Part shown: piece after piece, positions 36,350-44,624 of the stretch
Position numbering within the stretch: the first letter of the stretch is position 1
Layout of the letters: each line of letters starts with the position of its first letter
NCBI GenBank assembly: GCA_016793095.1
Contig: JAEUJQ010000072.1
Span: 42,200 to 106,199, forward strand
DNA from: Myxococcaceae bacterium
Lineage (GTDB): Bacteria; Myxococcota; Myxococcia; Myxococcales; Myxococcaceae
Direction: 5' to 3'
DNA length: 64,000 bases
The notes under the pieces: generated by a model
What the model was told of the DNA's origin: nothing
Seen by the model: the letters and a program-made list of their open reading frames with translations, nothing else
The model's database searches: none
Program-made: the position numbers and the translations under genes

Positions 36350-37279
36350 TCAACTGGCAGCGCGCCCCGGTGCGAGGGGGAGTGGTCGTTGCCAGCCGAT
36401 GCCGTAGTGACGCGCGCACTCGAGCTCCCGGCCACGGACGACGCGCCGGCCCGCGAGAGGGCCGCGGTGTTCCGTCACGACCGTGCACTGACTCTCCTGG
36501 TGGTCGTGGCCCCAATAGAGGACGACCCAGTCGTGCGTCGTGCCGAGCTGGTGCGCGCGGGCGGTGTTCGAGAACAACGCGGTGAAGCGCAGGCCGTTGC
36601 GGGTGGTGTGCAGCACGGGCAGCCAGGTGACGTGCTTCGGGTTGAAGCGCCTCGGCGCGATGGTGGGCAGCGCTCCGGCGTCGGCTCGTTTCCGGTACTC
36701 CGCGTCGACATCGAGCAGCATCGCGACCGGCGGCCGTTGCGGGTGAAGCGCCGGCAGGTGCGGTGGCGGGGTACGAGGTGGGCTGGGCCCCGCTGACACT
36801 CGCGTCGACCGTCCCGAGCGTTGGAGCCTGCCCGCCACCGCATCGCGGACGAGCTGGGTGCGGCGCGGGCCGAAGCCCGGCAGGCGCTCGAGGGAGCCGT
36901 CGTGGGCGGCGACCTCCAGCTCCTCGAGCGTCTCGACGTGCAGCGCCGCGTACACCTGCCTGGCCAGTCTGGGACCGAGGCCGGGGACTTGCTGGAGGCG
37001 CTGCAGGGGTGGGAGCTCACGCTCCAGCCGCTCGAGCATGCGGAGGTGGCCGGTGCGATGCAGTTCCTCCACGACCGACGCGATGGCCTGCCCGATGCCG
37101 AGGGCCTTGAGGCCTGTCTGTCCCTCGCGCGCCAGGACCGCGCTGACCGGCTCATCGAGCTCACGCACGGCGTCGGCTGCGTGTCGGTAGGCGTGAACCC
37201 GGAATGGGTTGGCCGCCTGCAGCTCGAGCAGCTCGGCCACCCGGTCGAGCCCCCGCGCGATGTCGTCGTTCGTCGGCAT
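36350..37279 (-). CDS. helix-hairpin-helix protein related to PolX N-terminus
   Basis: A 309-residue protein. The first 150 residues match the N-terminal HhH region of family X DNA polymerases: IARGLDRVAELLELQAANPF, VHAYRHAADAVREL, IGQAIASVVEELHRTG and tandem HhH motifs VPGLGPRLARQVY and LPGFGPRRTQLV. There is no polymerase nucleotidyltransferase motif or PHP domain. The C-terminal half (VAMLLDVDAEYRKRAD through LGTTHDWVVLYWGHDHQE) is a separate domain I cannot name. Myxobacteria have similar stand-alone proteins, probably DNA-binding. Its reaction, if any, is unknown. Confidence 0.85.
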   Translation of the reverse strand: MPTNDDIARGLDRVAELLELQAANPFRVHAYRHAADAVRELDEPVSAVLAREGQTGLKALGIGQAIASVVEELHRTGHLRMLERLERELPPLQRLQQVPGLGPRLARQVYAALHVETLEELEVAAHDGSLERLPGFGPRRTQLVRDAVAGRLQRSGRSTRVSAGPSPPRTPPPHLPALHPQRPPVAMLLDVDAEYRKRADAGALPTIAPRRFNPKHVTWLPVLHTTRNGLRFTALFSNTARAHQLGTTHDWVVLYWGHDHQESQCTVVTEHRGPLAGRRVVRGRELECARHYGIGWQRPLPLAPGRAAS

Positions 37280-37409
37280 GACGGGGCGAGCGTAGTCCCG
37301 CGCGACGAGCAGCGGGGCTCGTCAGGCTGCTCGCCGTCGCGGTTGCGGGCGCCGCCCGTCCAGTCTCGGCTCGACGCTGCAGCGACGGGCAGTAATGTCA
37401 GCGGGCGCC

Positions 37410-38525
37410 ATGCGCCGACGTCCTCACTCCCCGACGAGCGCGAGGCTCTGGTTCCTGCTCCTGGCGCTCGGCGGTCGGCTGGCGGCGGCGCAAGCAGACG
37501 TGAAGCTGCTGCCAGTGGCGGCGCCCGCGTACACGCCCGAGCTCGGCTTCATCCTCGCGGCCGGCGGCGTGATGACGTGGAACGGCGACGTGGGGAACGT
37601 CTCGCTCCCGCGCTCGTCCCTGACCGTCACCGCGGGCGCGGGGACCGTCGGCGCCTTCCTGCTGCAGACCCGGCTCAACGCGTTCGTGCTGAGCGACTCG
37701 GTGCGCTTCCTCGTGCCCCTCGACGTTCGCGATCAGCCAGACCACTACTTCGGCGTCGGGCTGTCTCAGAGCCTCACCCGCGCGCTGGGCGCCGACACCA
37801 CCGCGATGCGGCGCACCTGGTGGAACATCGAGCCGACGCTGCTTCGCCAGGTGGCCGGGCCGCTCTACGTCGGCGCGGTGGTGCAGATCTCGGGCACCCA
37901 CGTTCGCGACGCGAGCGCGGGCGTGCTGGCGGACCAGGCCTTCCAGCGACACGGGCCCACCATCATCAACACCGGCGTCGGCCTCACCCTGCAGGTTGAC
38001 ACCCGCGACGTCCCCATCAACGCCTGGAAGGGCTTGCTCGTGTCCGCGACGCTCACCGGCTTCGGCGCGGCGCTCGGCGCCAACACCACCTGGTACGCGC
38101 TCACCCTCGACTACCGGCAGTACCTGCAGCTCGGTCGCCCAGGCAGCACGCTCGCGTGGCAGGTGAAGTACCGCGCCGCCCTCGGAGACGCTCCGTGGAG
38201 CGAGCTCACGCAGGTTGGGACGCCCTTCGACCTGCGCGCGTACCGCTGGGGCCAGCACCGCGAACGCACCGGCGTCACCGCGCTGCTCGAGTACCGCTTC
38301 ATGCTGCCGTTCCCCTCCGAGTCGCTCTGGTCGCACCTCGGCGCGGCGGCCTGGCTCGGCGTCGGCGCGCTCTCATCGACGCTGGTGCCTGACTTCTCCT
38401 CGGTGCTGCCGGCGGCCGGCGTCGGCCTGCGCGTCGAGCTGCTGAGGCGTGTCACCGTGCGGCTCGACGTGGGCTTCGGCCGCGAGTCACGCGCCGTCTA
38501 CTTCAACTTCCTCGAGGCCTTCTGA
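37410..38525 (+). CDS. Omp85/BamA-type outer-membrane barrel protein
   Basis: A 371-residue protein from the ATG at 37410, with a signal peptide ending GRLAAAQA. The mature part alternates hydrophobic strands and ends with a C-terminal Phe. It matches the bacterial surface antigen (D15/Omp85) barrel: TGVGLTLQVDTRDVPINAWKG is the typical G-x-DTRD-P strand, and VGLRVELLRRVTVRLDVGFG is the final conserved strand with YFNFLEAF at the end. It has no POTRA domains, unlike BamA or TamA, so it belongs to the short patatin-like/TamA-barrel class. Probably an outer-membrane protein of unknown cargo. Confidence 0.85.
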   Translation: MRRRPHSPTSARLWFLLLALGGRLAAAQADVKLLPVAAPAYTPELGFILAAGGVMTWNGDVGNVSLPRSSLTVTAGAGTVGAFLLQTRLNAFVLSDSVRFLVPLDVRDQPDHYFGVGLSQSLTRALGADTTAMRRTWWNIEPTLLRQVAGPLYVGAVVQISGTHVRDASAGVLADQAFQRHGPTIINTGVGLTLQVDTRDVPINAWKGLLVSATLTGFGAALGANTTWYALTLDYRQYLQLGRPGSTLAWQVKYRAALGDAPWSELTQVGTPFDLRAYRWGQHRERTGVTALLEYRFMLPFPSESLWSHLGAAAWLGVGALSSTLVPDFSSVLPAAGVGLRVELLRRVTVRLDVGFGRESRAVYFNFLEAF

Positions 38526-38538
38526 CGCCAGCGCGCCA

Positions 38539-40137
38539 TCACAGCGGGTACCAGTACTCGCGCCCGTCACTGGCCACGAAGCGGTAGTCCATCACCGCCG
38601 GCCACAGCGGCGCCGCGCACTGCGCGTTCCAGGAGTCGAGGTCCTTCAGCAGCGCCTCGACGTCCTGCGGGCGCGCGGGGGCCAGGTCCTTCGACTCCGC
38701 CGGGTCCGCCACCACGTCGAAGAGCGCTGTCACGTTCGACTGCCCGTCGCGGATGAGCTTGAGCGGCCCCTTGCGAATCGCGCTCGTGTAGTCCGCGCGC
38801 CAGTAGAGCGCCTCGTGGGGGCTGCCCGACTTCTCTCCCCGCACGAAGGGCAGCAGGTCGACGCCGTCGTAGGTCCGGTCTTCCGGCAGCGGCAACCCGA
38901 TGGCCGAGGCGACGGTGGCGACGACGTCCACTGCGCTCACCGGCTCGTCGTAGCGGACGCCGGCGGGGATGTGGCCCGGCCAGCGCATGGAGAACGGCAC
39001 CCGCACGCCACCCTCGAAGAGCGTGAACTTGCCGCCCTGGAACGGCGCGTTCGAGGTCGCGCGCGTGTAGAGGGCGCCGCCGTTGTCGCTGATGAAGATG
39101 ACGAGCGTGTCCTTCGAGAGCCCACGCTCGTCGAGGGCCTTCACGACGCGCGCGACGGAGGTATCGAGCGAGCGGATGAGCGCGAGGTACGTGCGGCGAA
39201 TCGGGTCCTTCTCGTCGGGGAAGGCGTCGAAGTCGGCCTGCTTCGCCTGGAAGGGCGTGTGCGGGTTCTGCAGCGGCAGGTAGAGGAAGAAGGGCTGCTG
39301 CTGGTTGCGGTCGATGAAGGCGATGGCGTCGTCGACGAAGCGGTCGGTGAGGTAGCGGCGCTCCTCGATGACCTGCCCGTTGTGGACCAGCGACGAGATG
39401 CCCGAACGCCCGCGCTGCCAGATGAAGCGGTCGGAGAACTCCGGCAGGTGCTGGTTGACGACGCCGGGCTGGTCCTCGGGCCAGGCGTAGAGCGAGTACG
39501 CCTCGGAGAAGCCCACGTACTCGTCGAAGCCACGGCGGTGCGGCTGCACGTCGGCGTTCCAGCCCAGGTGCCACTTGCCGAACATGCCGGTGGCGTAGCC
39601 GGCGCGCTTCAGCAACTCGGGCAGCAGCAGCTCGGAGCGCGGAATGCCCTGCTTCTCGACGTCCTCCGGGTCCGGCGCCTTGAAGGTGAGCAGCCGCCAG
39701 TCCTCGGTCTGCAGGAAGAGGCGCGCGAAGAAGAACTCGAAGCCGTTCTTCGCGTAGCGGTCGTGCGGCTGCACCTCGTGGCCGAAGCGGTTCTGGTAGC
39801 GGCCGGTGAGCAGGGCTGCGCGAGAGGGCGAGCAGAGCGACGCGGTGACGTAGCCCGCTCCGAAGCGCACGCCCTCGTCGGCCAGCGCGTCGAGGCCCGG
39901 CGTCGCCACCTTGCCCTCGGCGTACATCGTGGTGTCGGCGCGCCCGAGGTCGTCGGCGACGATGAGCACGACGTTCACTCTCTGCCGCGGCGTGTGCGTC
40001 GGCTGCGAGAGCCACGCCTCGCGTCCCTTGAGCAGCGTGCGGTCGGGACGAATCCGAAACCGTTCACCTCCGCTCGTCGCGCACGAGGAGACGAAGAGGC
40101 TCACCAGGAGGACGGCGCGGAGCGACACCGCGCGCAT
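38539..40137 (-). CDS. sulfatase lipoprotein
   Basis: A 532-residue exported arylsulfatase-family enzyme with lipobox FVSSC (Cys19). The formylglycine motif is CSPSRAALLTG with Cys102, which needs oxidation by FGE or anSME; no such gene is in the window. Metal ligands are visible in VLIVADDLGRADTTMY and later FISDNGGALYT. Other family pieces are GYATGMFGKWHLGWN and HRRGFDEYVGF. It should hydrolyse a sulfate ester, probably on a glycan. It is convergent with the Omp85-type gene. Substrate not predictable here. Confidence 0.94.
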   Translation of the reverse strand: MRAVSLRAVLLVSLFVSSCATSGGERFRIRPDRTLLKGREAWLSQPTHTPRQRVNVVLIVADDLGRADTTMYAEGKVATPGLDALADEGVRFGAGYVTASLCSPSRAALLTGRYQNRFGHEVQPHDRYAKNGFEFFFARLFLQTEDWRLLTFKAPDPEDVEKQGIPRSELLLPELLKRAGYATGMFGKWHLGWNADVQPHRRGFDEYVGFSEAYSLYAWPEDQPGVVNQHLPEFSDRFIWQRGRSGISSLVHNGQVIEERRYLTDRFVDDAIAFIDRNQQQPFFLYLPLQNPHTPFQAKQADFDAFPDEKDPIRRTYLALIRSLDTSVARVVKALDERGLSKDTLVIFISDNGGALYTRATSNAPFQGGKFTLFEGGVRVPFSMRWPGHIPAGVRYDEPVSAVDVVATVASAIGLPLPEDRTYDGVDLLPFVRGEKSGSPHEALYWRADYTSAIRKGPLKLIRDGQSNVTALFDVVADPAESKDLAPARPQDVEALLKDLDSWNAQCAAPLWPAVMDYRFVASDGREYWYPL

Positions 40138-40214
40138 GGTAGCGGGCGCCCAGCGGGACTGACAGCTTCGGGTGAAGGACGCTCGCTGCGTGGGGTGGGG
40201 TAGGGTTCGCGCGA

Positions 40215-40451
40215 ATGGCGGACGACCTCGCGGCGCTGCACAAGCGGTTGGCTGAGCTCGAGGGCCGCGCTTCGTCGCTCGACATCATCACCGCCCTCGC
40301 TGCCTCGCTGTCGTTTGCCGCCGACCTCGCGGGCTTCACCGGGCGCACCCACGTCGCGACGAAGCAGGGGCGCTTCACCTTCGGGCCGCGCGGCGCCCTC
40401 GACTTGCGCAGCGTTGGCCCGACGACGACGCGGTTCCTCACGGGCCGATGA
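40215..40451 (+). CDS. small hypothetical protein upstream of octaheme cytochrome
   Basis: A 78-residue cytosolic protein with an N-terminal heptad-like helix (LAALHKRLAELEGRASSL) and a C-terminal beta-like part (GRTHVATKQGRFTFGPRGAL). Its stop overlaps the start of the octaheme cytochrome gene (ATGA), so the two are translationally coupled. No family recognised. The short coiled-coil suggests oligomerisation or a role in assembly, but that is inference. Confidence 0.7.
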   Translation: MADDLAALHKRLAELEGRASSLDIITALAASLSFAADLAGFTGRTHVATKQGRFTFGPRGALDLRSVGPTTTRFLTGR

Positions 40452-42472
40452 GCGCGCGCACCGTCTGGTTGGCGTTGGCTTGCCTCGGCTTCCTCGGAGC
40501 ATGCCGCCGCGACACGCGAGCCGCTCCCTTCGAGTGTCAGTCCTGCCACGCCGAGCTGACCGCCGCTCTCGCCGCTTCGATGCACGCACGCGGCCAGGCG
40601 CTCGCGTCGGCGGCGCACGTCCCGGAGGGCGCCGTCGCTGGCTTCCTGGTGACGCACCTCGATGGTGGGCTCGACGTCAGGTGGACGGACGCGGACGGCG
40701 GCCACCGTCACGGCGCCGCGCGCTTCACCCTCGGCGTCGAGCCGCTCGTCCAGCTCGCTGTCGAGACGGCGGACGGCCGGCTCCAGGTGCCTCCCATCGG
40801 CTGGGGGCGTGACGCGGGCTGGGTGGCGCTCCGCTCGTCAGCGGGTGACTGGCGTGGACCGGCGTTCTCGTGGAACGGCGCCTGCGCCCCCTGTCACGCG
40901 ACCGGCTTCCGCGTGGGCGCGCTCGGCGACGGCGGCTTCGAGAGCCGCTGGAGCGCCCTCTCGGTGTCGTGCGCCGCCTGTCACGGCGACGCGGCTGGCC
41001 ATCGACAGTGGGTGGAGGCAGGACGACCGGCGGCCGACGCCGCGGGCTTCGCGCGGTCGTTGCGCCAGCGCGCGCGCTTCTCCTTCGATGACGGCGGCGC
41101 CATCGCGAAGGGGACCGGCGTGGCGGCTGATCAACAGACGCTCGCCTGCGCTCCCTGCCACTCACGCCGCCGGGCGCTCATCGACGGCGACGAGGGCGCC
41201 GACTTCTTCGACCGCTTCGAGCCCGAGCTGATGCGGCCTGCCGCCTTCGCGTTCGACGGGCGCGCGCTCGACGAGGTCTACGAGGCGGGCCCATTCCTGA
41301 TGAGTCGCATGCACGGCGCCGGCGTGCGCTGCTCCGATTGTCACGACCCGCACCGGGGCGGCCTCAGGGCACAGGGAGATGCGCTGTGCGCGAGGTGCCA
41401 TCGCGAGTCCACCTTCGCCACCACCACGCACCACCAGCACCCGCGCGGCGCGGTCTCGTGCGCCTCGTGTCATCTGCCGACGGTGACGGTGCTCGGCGTC
41501 GATGGGCGCCACGACCATTCGCTTCGGCGGCCAGGACGTGAGGTCTGCCTGGGCTGCCATCAAACGCTGCCTCCCACGACGGCGCGGCTCCGAGTGGAGG
41601 AGGAGGCGACGCTCGCCTTCGAGGCAGTGGCGAAGGAGCGCGTGGACGCAGCCTGGCGGCTCGCCCGGGTCTCGTCGGCTTCCCGGGTGTCGTCCTTCGA
41701 GCTCGCCTCGCTCCTCGCGCTGCGCACGGGGCCGTGGACCGGTGCGGACGTCGAGCTGCTCTCACGGGCGGCCCGGGGTGATGACTGGCTGCGGTACGGC
41801 GCCGCGCGCGCGCTCGTCCATGCGCCGGCGGGCGTACGGCGAGAGGTCGGGCTGGCGCTGCTGCGTGACGTGCGGCGGGCCGTTCGGGTGCAGGCGGGAC
41901 GTGCGCTCGCGGCGGACGGCGTCGTACCGCCGGGGCTGCTGCTCGAGGTCGAGACGGCCGAGCAGGTCAACGCGTTCCGTGGAGAGGCCTGGCTCACCCG
42001 CAGTGAGCTCGCCCGGGCCCGCGGCGATGACGAGCAGGCCCAGCGGCTCCTCGAGGAGGGCCTGTGGCGGCAGCCTGACTTCGTGCCCCTCGCGGTGAAC
42101 CTGGCCGACCTCCGGCGGGGCGAGGCGGTGGCGCTGCTCGCGGCCGCCGCGGAGGAAGAGGGGCCGTGGCAACAGAGCGCTGCGTATGCGCTGGGCCTCG
42201 CAAGGTGGCGAGTCAAGGACCGGGCGGGCGCGGTGGCGGCCCTCTCGGCGGCTGCGCGAGATGGGAGCCCGCGACACCTCGTCGCCTGGTGTCTCGTGGA
42301 GCGTGAGGCGCACGGCGTGGTGGCGGGCTGGGCCGCCCTCGACTCGGCGCTCGTCCGGGCGCCCGGGGCGGCAGCGCTCCTCGAGCTCTGGGAGGAATGG
42401 GCGACGGGGGCGAACGACTCGGTGCGCGTCGCGGCGCTGAAGCAGGAGCGCGCGCGGTGGGCCCCGCCCTGA
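40448..42472 (+). CDS. octaheme c-type cytochrome with HEAT/TPR-like C-terminus
   Basis: A 674-residue exported protein with lipobox-like FLGAC (Cys19). Eight CxxCH heme sites are visible in the first 380 residues: CQSCH, CAPCH, CAACH, CAPCH, CSDCH, CARCH, CASCH and CLGCH. The CSDCHDPHRGGLRA segment is typical of multiheme cytochromes related to NrfB/DmsE-like and tetratricopeptide fusions. The C-terminal 290 residues are Ala/Leu/Arg helical repeats resembling HEAT and TPR. It is probably a periplasmic or surface electron carrier. Translationally coupled to the upstream small gene and 57 bases before the OB-fold gene. Confidence 0.93.
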   Translation: MSARTVWLALACLGFLGACRRDTRAAPFECQSCHAELTAALAASMHARGQALASAAHVPEGAVAGFLVTHLDGGLDVRWTDADGGHRHGAARFTLGVEPLVQLAVETADGRLQVPPIGWGRDAGWVALRSSAGDWRGPAFSWNGACAPCHATGFRVGALGDGGFESRWSALSVSCAACHGDAAGHRQWVEAGRPAADAAGFARSLRQRARFSFDDGGAIAKGTGVAADQQTLACAPCHSRRRALIDGDEGADFFDRFEPELMRPAAFAFDGRALDEVYEAGPFLMSRMHGAGVRCSDCHDPHRGGLRAQGDALCARCHRESTFATTTHHQHPRGAVSCASCHLPTVTVLGVDGRHDHSLRRPGREVCLGCHQTLPPTTARLRVEEEATLAFEAVAKERVDAAWRLARVSSASRVSSFELASLLALRTGPWTGADVELLSRAARGDDWLRYGAARALVHAPAGVRREVGLALLRDVRRAVRVQAGRALAADGVVPPGLLLEVETAEQVNAFRGEAWLTRSELARARGDDEQAQRLLEEGLWRQPDFVPLAVNLADLRRGEAVALLAAAAEEEGPWQQSAAYALGLARWRVKDRAGAVAALSAAARDGSPRHLVAWCLVEREAHGVVAGWAALDSALVRAPGAAALLELWEEWATGANDSVRVAALKQERARWAPP

Positions 42473-42529
42473 CGGCCTGCTCGAGTTTCCGGGTTCCGGC
42501 CGCGCGCCATCTCGTGTAACGACGGCGTC

Positions 42530-43348
42530 ATGAAGTTTCCCCTCGTGCCCGTCATCGTCGTCGTCGTCTTCATCGTCGGCTTCTTCACCGGCCGCGCGTC
42601 CGCGCCCACGACTGCGGTCGCCCCGGCTCCGAGCGGTCCAGTGGGCGCAGCGCCAATGGCCATGCCGCCCCCGTCGATGCCGTCGGCTTCCGCCCAGGGC
42701 GCGGGCCTCACTGGAGTCGTCGCCGAGGTGCTGCAGGTCCCCAACTACACGTACCTGCACTTGAAGACGGCGGTGGGCGATGACTGGGCCGCGGTCGCCA
42801 CGACGAACACCGTGACGACGGGGCAGACGGTGACGGTCGAGGTGCAGACCCGCATGCAGAGCTTCACCAGCAAGACGCTCAACCGCACGTTCGACAGCAT
42901 CGCCTTCGGGTCGCTCGGCGCTCCGGGCGGGCCGCCGGGACCGGTCGACGAAGGTGCTGCGCTGCCGCCCGGCCACCCGCCGATGGGCGCCGCGCCGCCG
43001 TCGCCTGCCGAGGTCGTCGCGCGGGCCATCGACGCGACGAAGCTCGCTGACGCGTTGCCCATGCGGGTCGCCGACGTCTTCTCCGAGCGCCAGATGTTGC
43101 AGGGCCGCGCCGTGCGGATCAGCGGGACGGTGTCGAAGGTGACGCCCATCGGAGGGCTGCACTACGCGCACTTGAAGGACGGGAGCGGGTCGGCGACGGA
43201 CAAGACGGACGACCTCTTCATCATCAGCCAGCAGGCGCTCCAGGCGGACGCGAAGGTGACGCTGGTGGGCGTGGTGGCGTTGGACAAGGACGTGGGCATG
43301 GGCACGAAGTGGCCCGTCGTGTTGGAGAACGCGTCGCTCGCGAAGTGA
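42530..43348 (+). CDS. membrane-anchored OB-fold (NrfJ-like) protein
   Basis: A 272-residue protein with one N-terminal transmembrane anchor (VPVIVVVVFIVGFFTGRA) and a Pro/Ala linker. Two beta domains follow: LTGVVAEVLQVPNYTYLHLK through LNRTFDSIAFGSLG, and VSGTVSKVTPIGGLHYAHLK through VTLVGVVALDKDVGMG. Both match the OB-fold-like repeat of NrfJ-type proteins, seen near nitrite reductase and other multiheme cytochrome genes. It follows the octaheme cytochrome closely on the same strand and is probably part of the same electron-transfer unit; the exact role is unknown. Confidence 0.8.
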   Translation: MKFPLVPVIVVVVFIVGFFTGRASAPTTAVAPAPSGPVGAAPMAMPPPSMPSASAQGAGLTGVVAEVLQVPNYTYLHLKTAVGDDWAAVATTNTVTTGQTVTVEVQTRMQSFTSKTLNRTFDSIAFGSLGAPGGPPGPVDEGAALPPGHPPMGAAPPSPAEVVARAIDATKLADALPMRVADVFSERQMLQGRAVRISGTVSKVTPIGGLHYAHLKDGSGSATDKTDDLFIISQQALQADAKVTLVGVVALDKDVGMGTKWPVVLENASLAK

Positions 43349-43354
43349 CCCCGG

Positions 43355-43493
43355 CCGGTCGCGGCGGCGACGGAGATCGACTCGAGTGAGCGGGGGCCCG
43401 AGCGAAGTCGAGGCGATGCCGTCGAGCCGCGGCGGGCGCGGTGGCATCATGCCGGTCGCGGCGGCGACGGAGATCGACTCGAGTGAGCGGGGG
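43355..43493 (+). repeat. perfect 42-bp direct repeat upstream of 43509 gene
   Basis: Two identical 42-bp copies lie at 43355-43396 and 43452-43493, 97 bases apart, in the gap before the gene at 43509. They begin CCGGTCGCGGCGGCGACGGA and end TCGAGTGAGCGGGGG. The second copy ends 15 bases before the start codon. The segment between them has GATGCC...GGCATC arms that could form a hairpin. A divergent third copy occurs at 10509. No gene is supported in this gap. Confidence 0.85.
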
Positions 43494-43508
43494 AGTTAGA
43501 GCGCCGCC

Positions 43509-44624
43509 ATGCGCTTCCTCGTCGCTGGCCTCGCCCTCATCCTCATCGGCATTGGCCTCACCGAGTACTCCCGCCGGCACCCGTCCGAAGAGAAGAAGTC
43601 CGGACAGAAGTCCGCGAAGAAGGTGAAGAACGCGCAGACGGCGCCGCCGACCATGCAGGCGCTCATCGAGACCGCCGCTCCAGCCCCCGACGCTGCGGCT
43701 CCGAGAGACGCCTTCGACCTGCAGGCGCTGCTCACCTCGAGCGGTGACGCGGTCGACGGGTTCACGCCCCTGCTCCGAGGTGCGGTGAAGGCCAGGGAGC
43801 TGCGGGCGACGTCCGACGGCGTGGTGCTCGTCCTCGAGAAGAGCGGGGCCACGGCGCTGGTGACGTTCCCCCAGGGCGGCAGCCCCGCCGTGCTGACCGT
43901 CCGGTCCGGCAACGTCTCGGCTGTCACGTTCGACCCGAAGGACAAGCTCGTGGTCTGGGCCGAGGGCGGCCTGGTGAAGGCAGTGCCCGTCGGTGGCGGC
44001 GAGGTGAAGACGCTCGTCTCGTTCGTGCGCGGGCTGGTGACGTCACTCGGCTCGTGGGGCTCGAAGGTGGTGGTCTCCCTCGTGCCGAAGGACGGCGACC
44101 CGTTCTCGGCAGACCCGAACGGCGCGGTCGCCGTCGTGGACGGAGGTGACGTGAAGCTCATCGCGCTCGAGCAGATCCGCCCGCGGGAGGTGATGTTCGA
44201 CGGCAAGGACGATGCGTTCTTCGTCGCCGGCTACCCCTCGGGGTTGACGCGCGCCGCCCTCGACGGCTCGTTCACCGCCCGCATCGCCGAGCGCGCCGAC
44301 GGCCCGCTCTTCCTCGAGAGCGATGGCATCACCTGGCGCTCGCCTCAGGCCTCGAGCCCCGAGCTGAAGCGCGGCGCGCGGAGCGGTGGCGCCGTGAAGA
44401 CTGTCGCCCGCGTGGACGCGGAGTGGCTCGCCGTGCAGGGCGGCGTTGCCCGCTACACCAGCACGGGCATCGCGCCCCGGCTCTACGAGGCCAGGGCCGG
44501 CGAAGAGGCCACCACCGAGCTCGCCGCCATCAAGGGGCTCGTGAAGGGCCTCGCGTGGGTGGGTGAGAAGACGTGGCTGCTGACTGCCGATGACGAAGGC
44601 GTCGTGACGCTGCAGGTGAAGTGA
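43509..44624 (+). CDS. membrane-anchored hypothetical protein, propeller-like
   Basis: A 371-residue protein with a single N-terminal transmembrane helix (MRFLVAGLALILIGIGLTEY), a Lys-rich charged stretch and a predominantly beta body. Repeating strand-turn units such as GVVLVLEKSGATALVTFPQG and ADGPLFLESDGITWRS suggest a beta-propeller, though blade motifs are weak. No catalytic residues are recognisable. The stop abuts the GTG of the acetyltransferase gene, so they are probably co-transcribed. Function unknown. Confidence 0.75.
   Translation: MRFLVAGLALILIGIGLTEYSRRHPSEEKKSGQKSAKKVKNAQTAPPTMQALIETAAPAPDAAAPRDAFDLQALLTSSGDAVDGFTPLLRGAVKARELRATSDGVVLVLEKSGATALVTFPQGGSPAVLTVRSGNVSAVTFDPKDKLVVWAEGGLVKAVPVGGGEVKTLVSFVRGLVTSLGSWGSKVVVSLVPKDGDPFSADPNGAVAVVDGGDVKLIALEQIRPREVMFDGKDDAFFVAGYPSGLTRAALDGSFTARIAERADGPLFLESDGITWRSPQASSPELKRGARSGGAVKTVARVDAEWLAVQGGVARYTSTGIAPRLYEARAGEEATTELAAIKGLVKGLAWVGEKTWLLTADDEGVVTLQVK

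Noticed and set aside
43355..43493. Two 42-bp repeats as a minimal CRISPR
   Set aside because: There are only two copies with a 55-base interval, a diverged third copy elsewhere and no cas genes.
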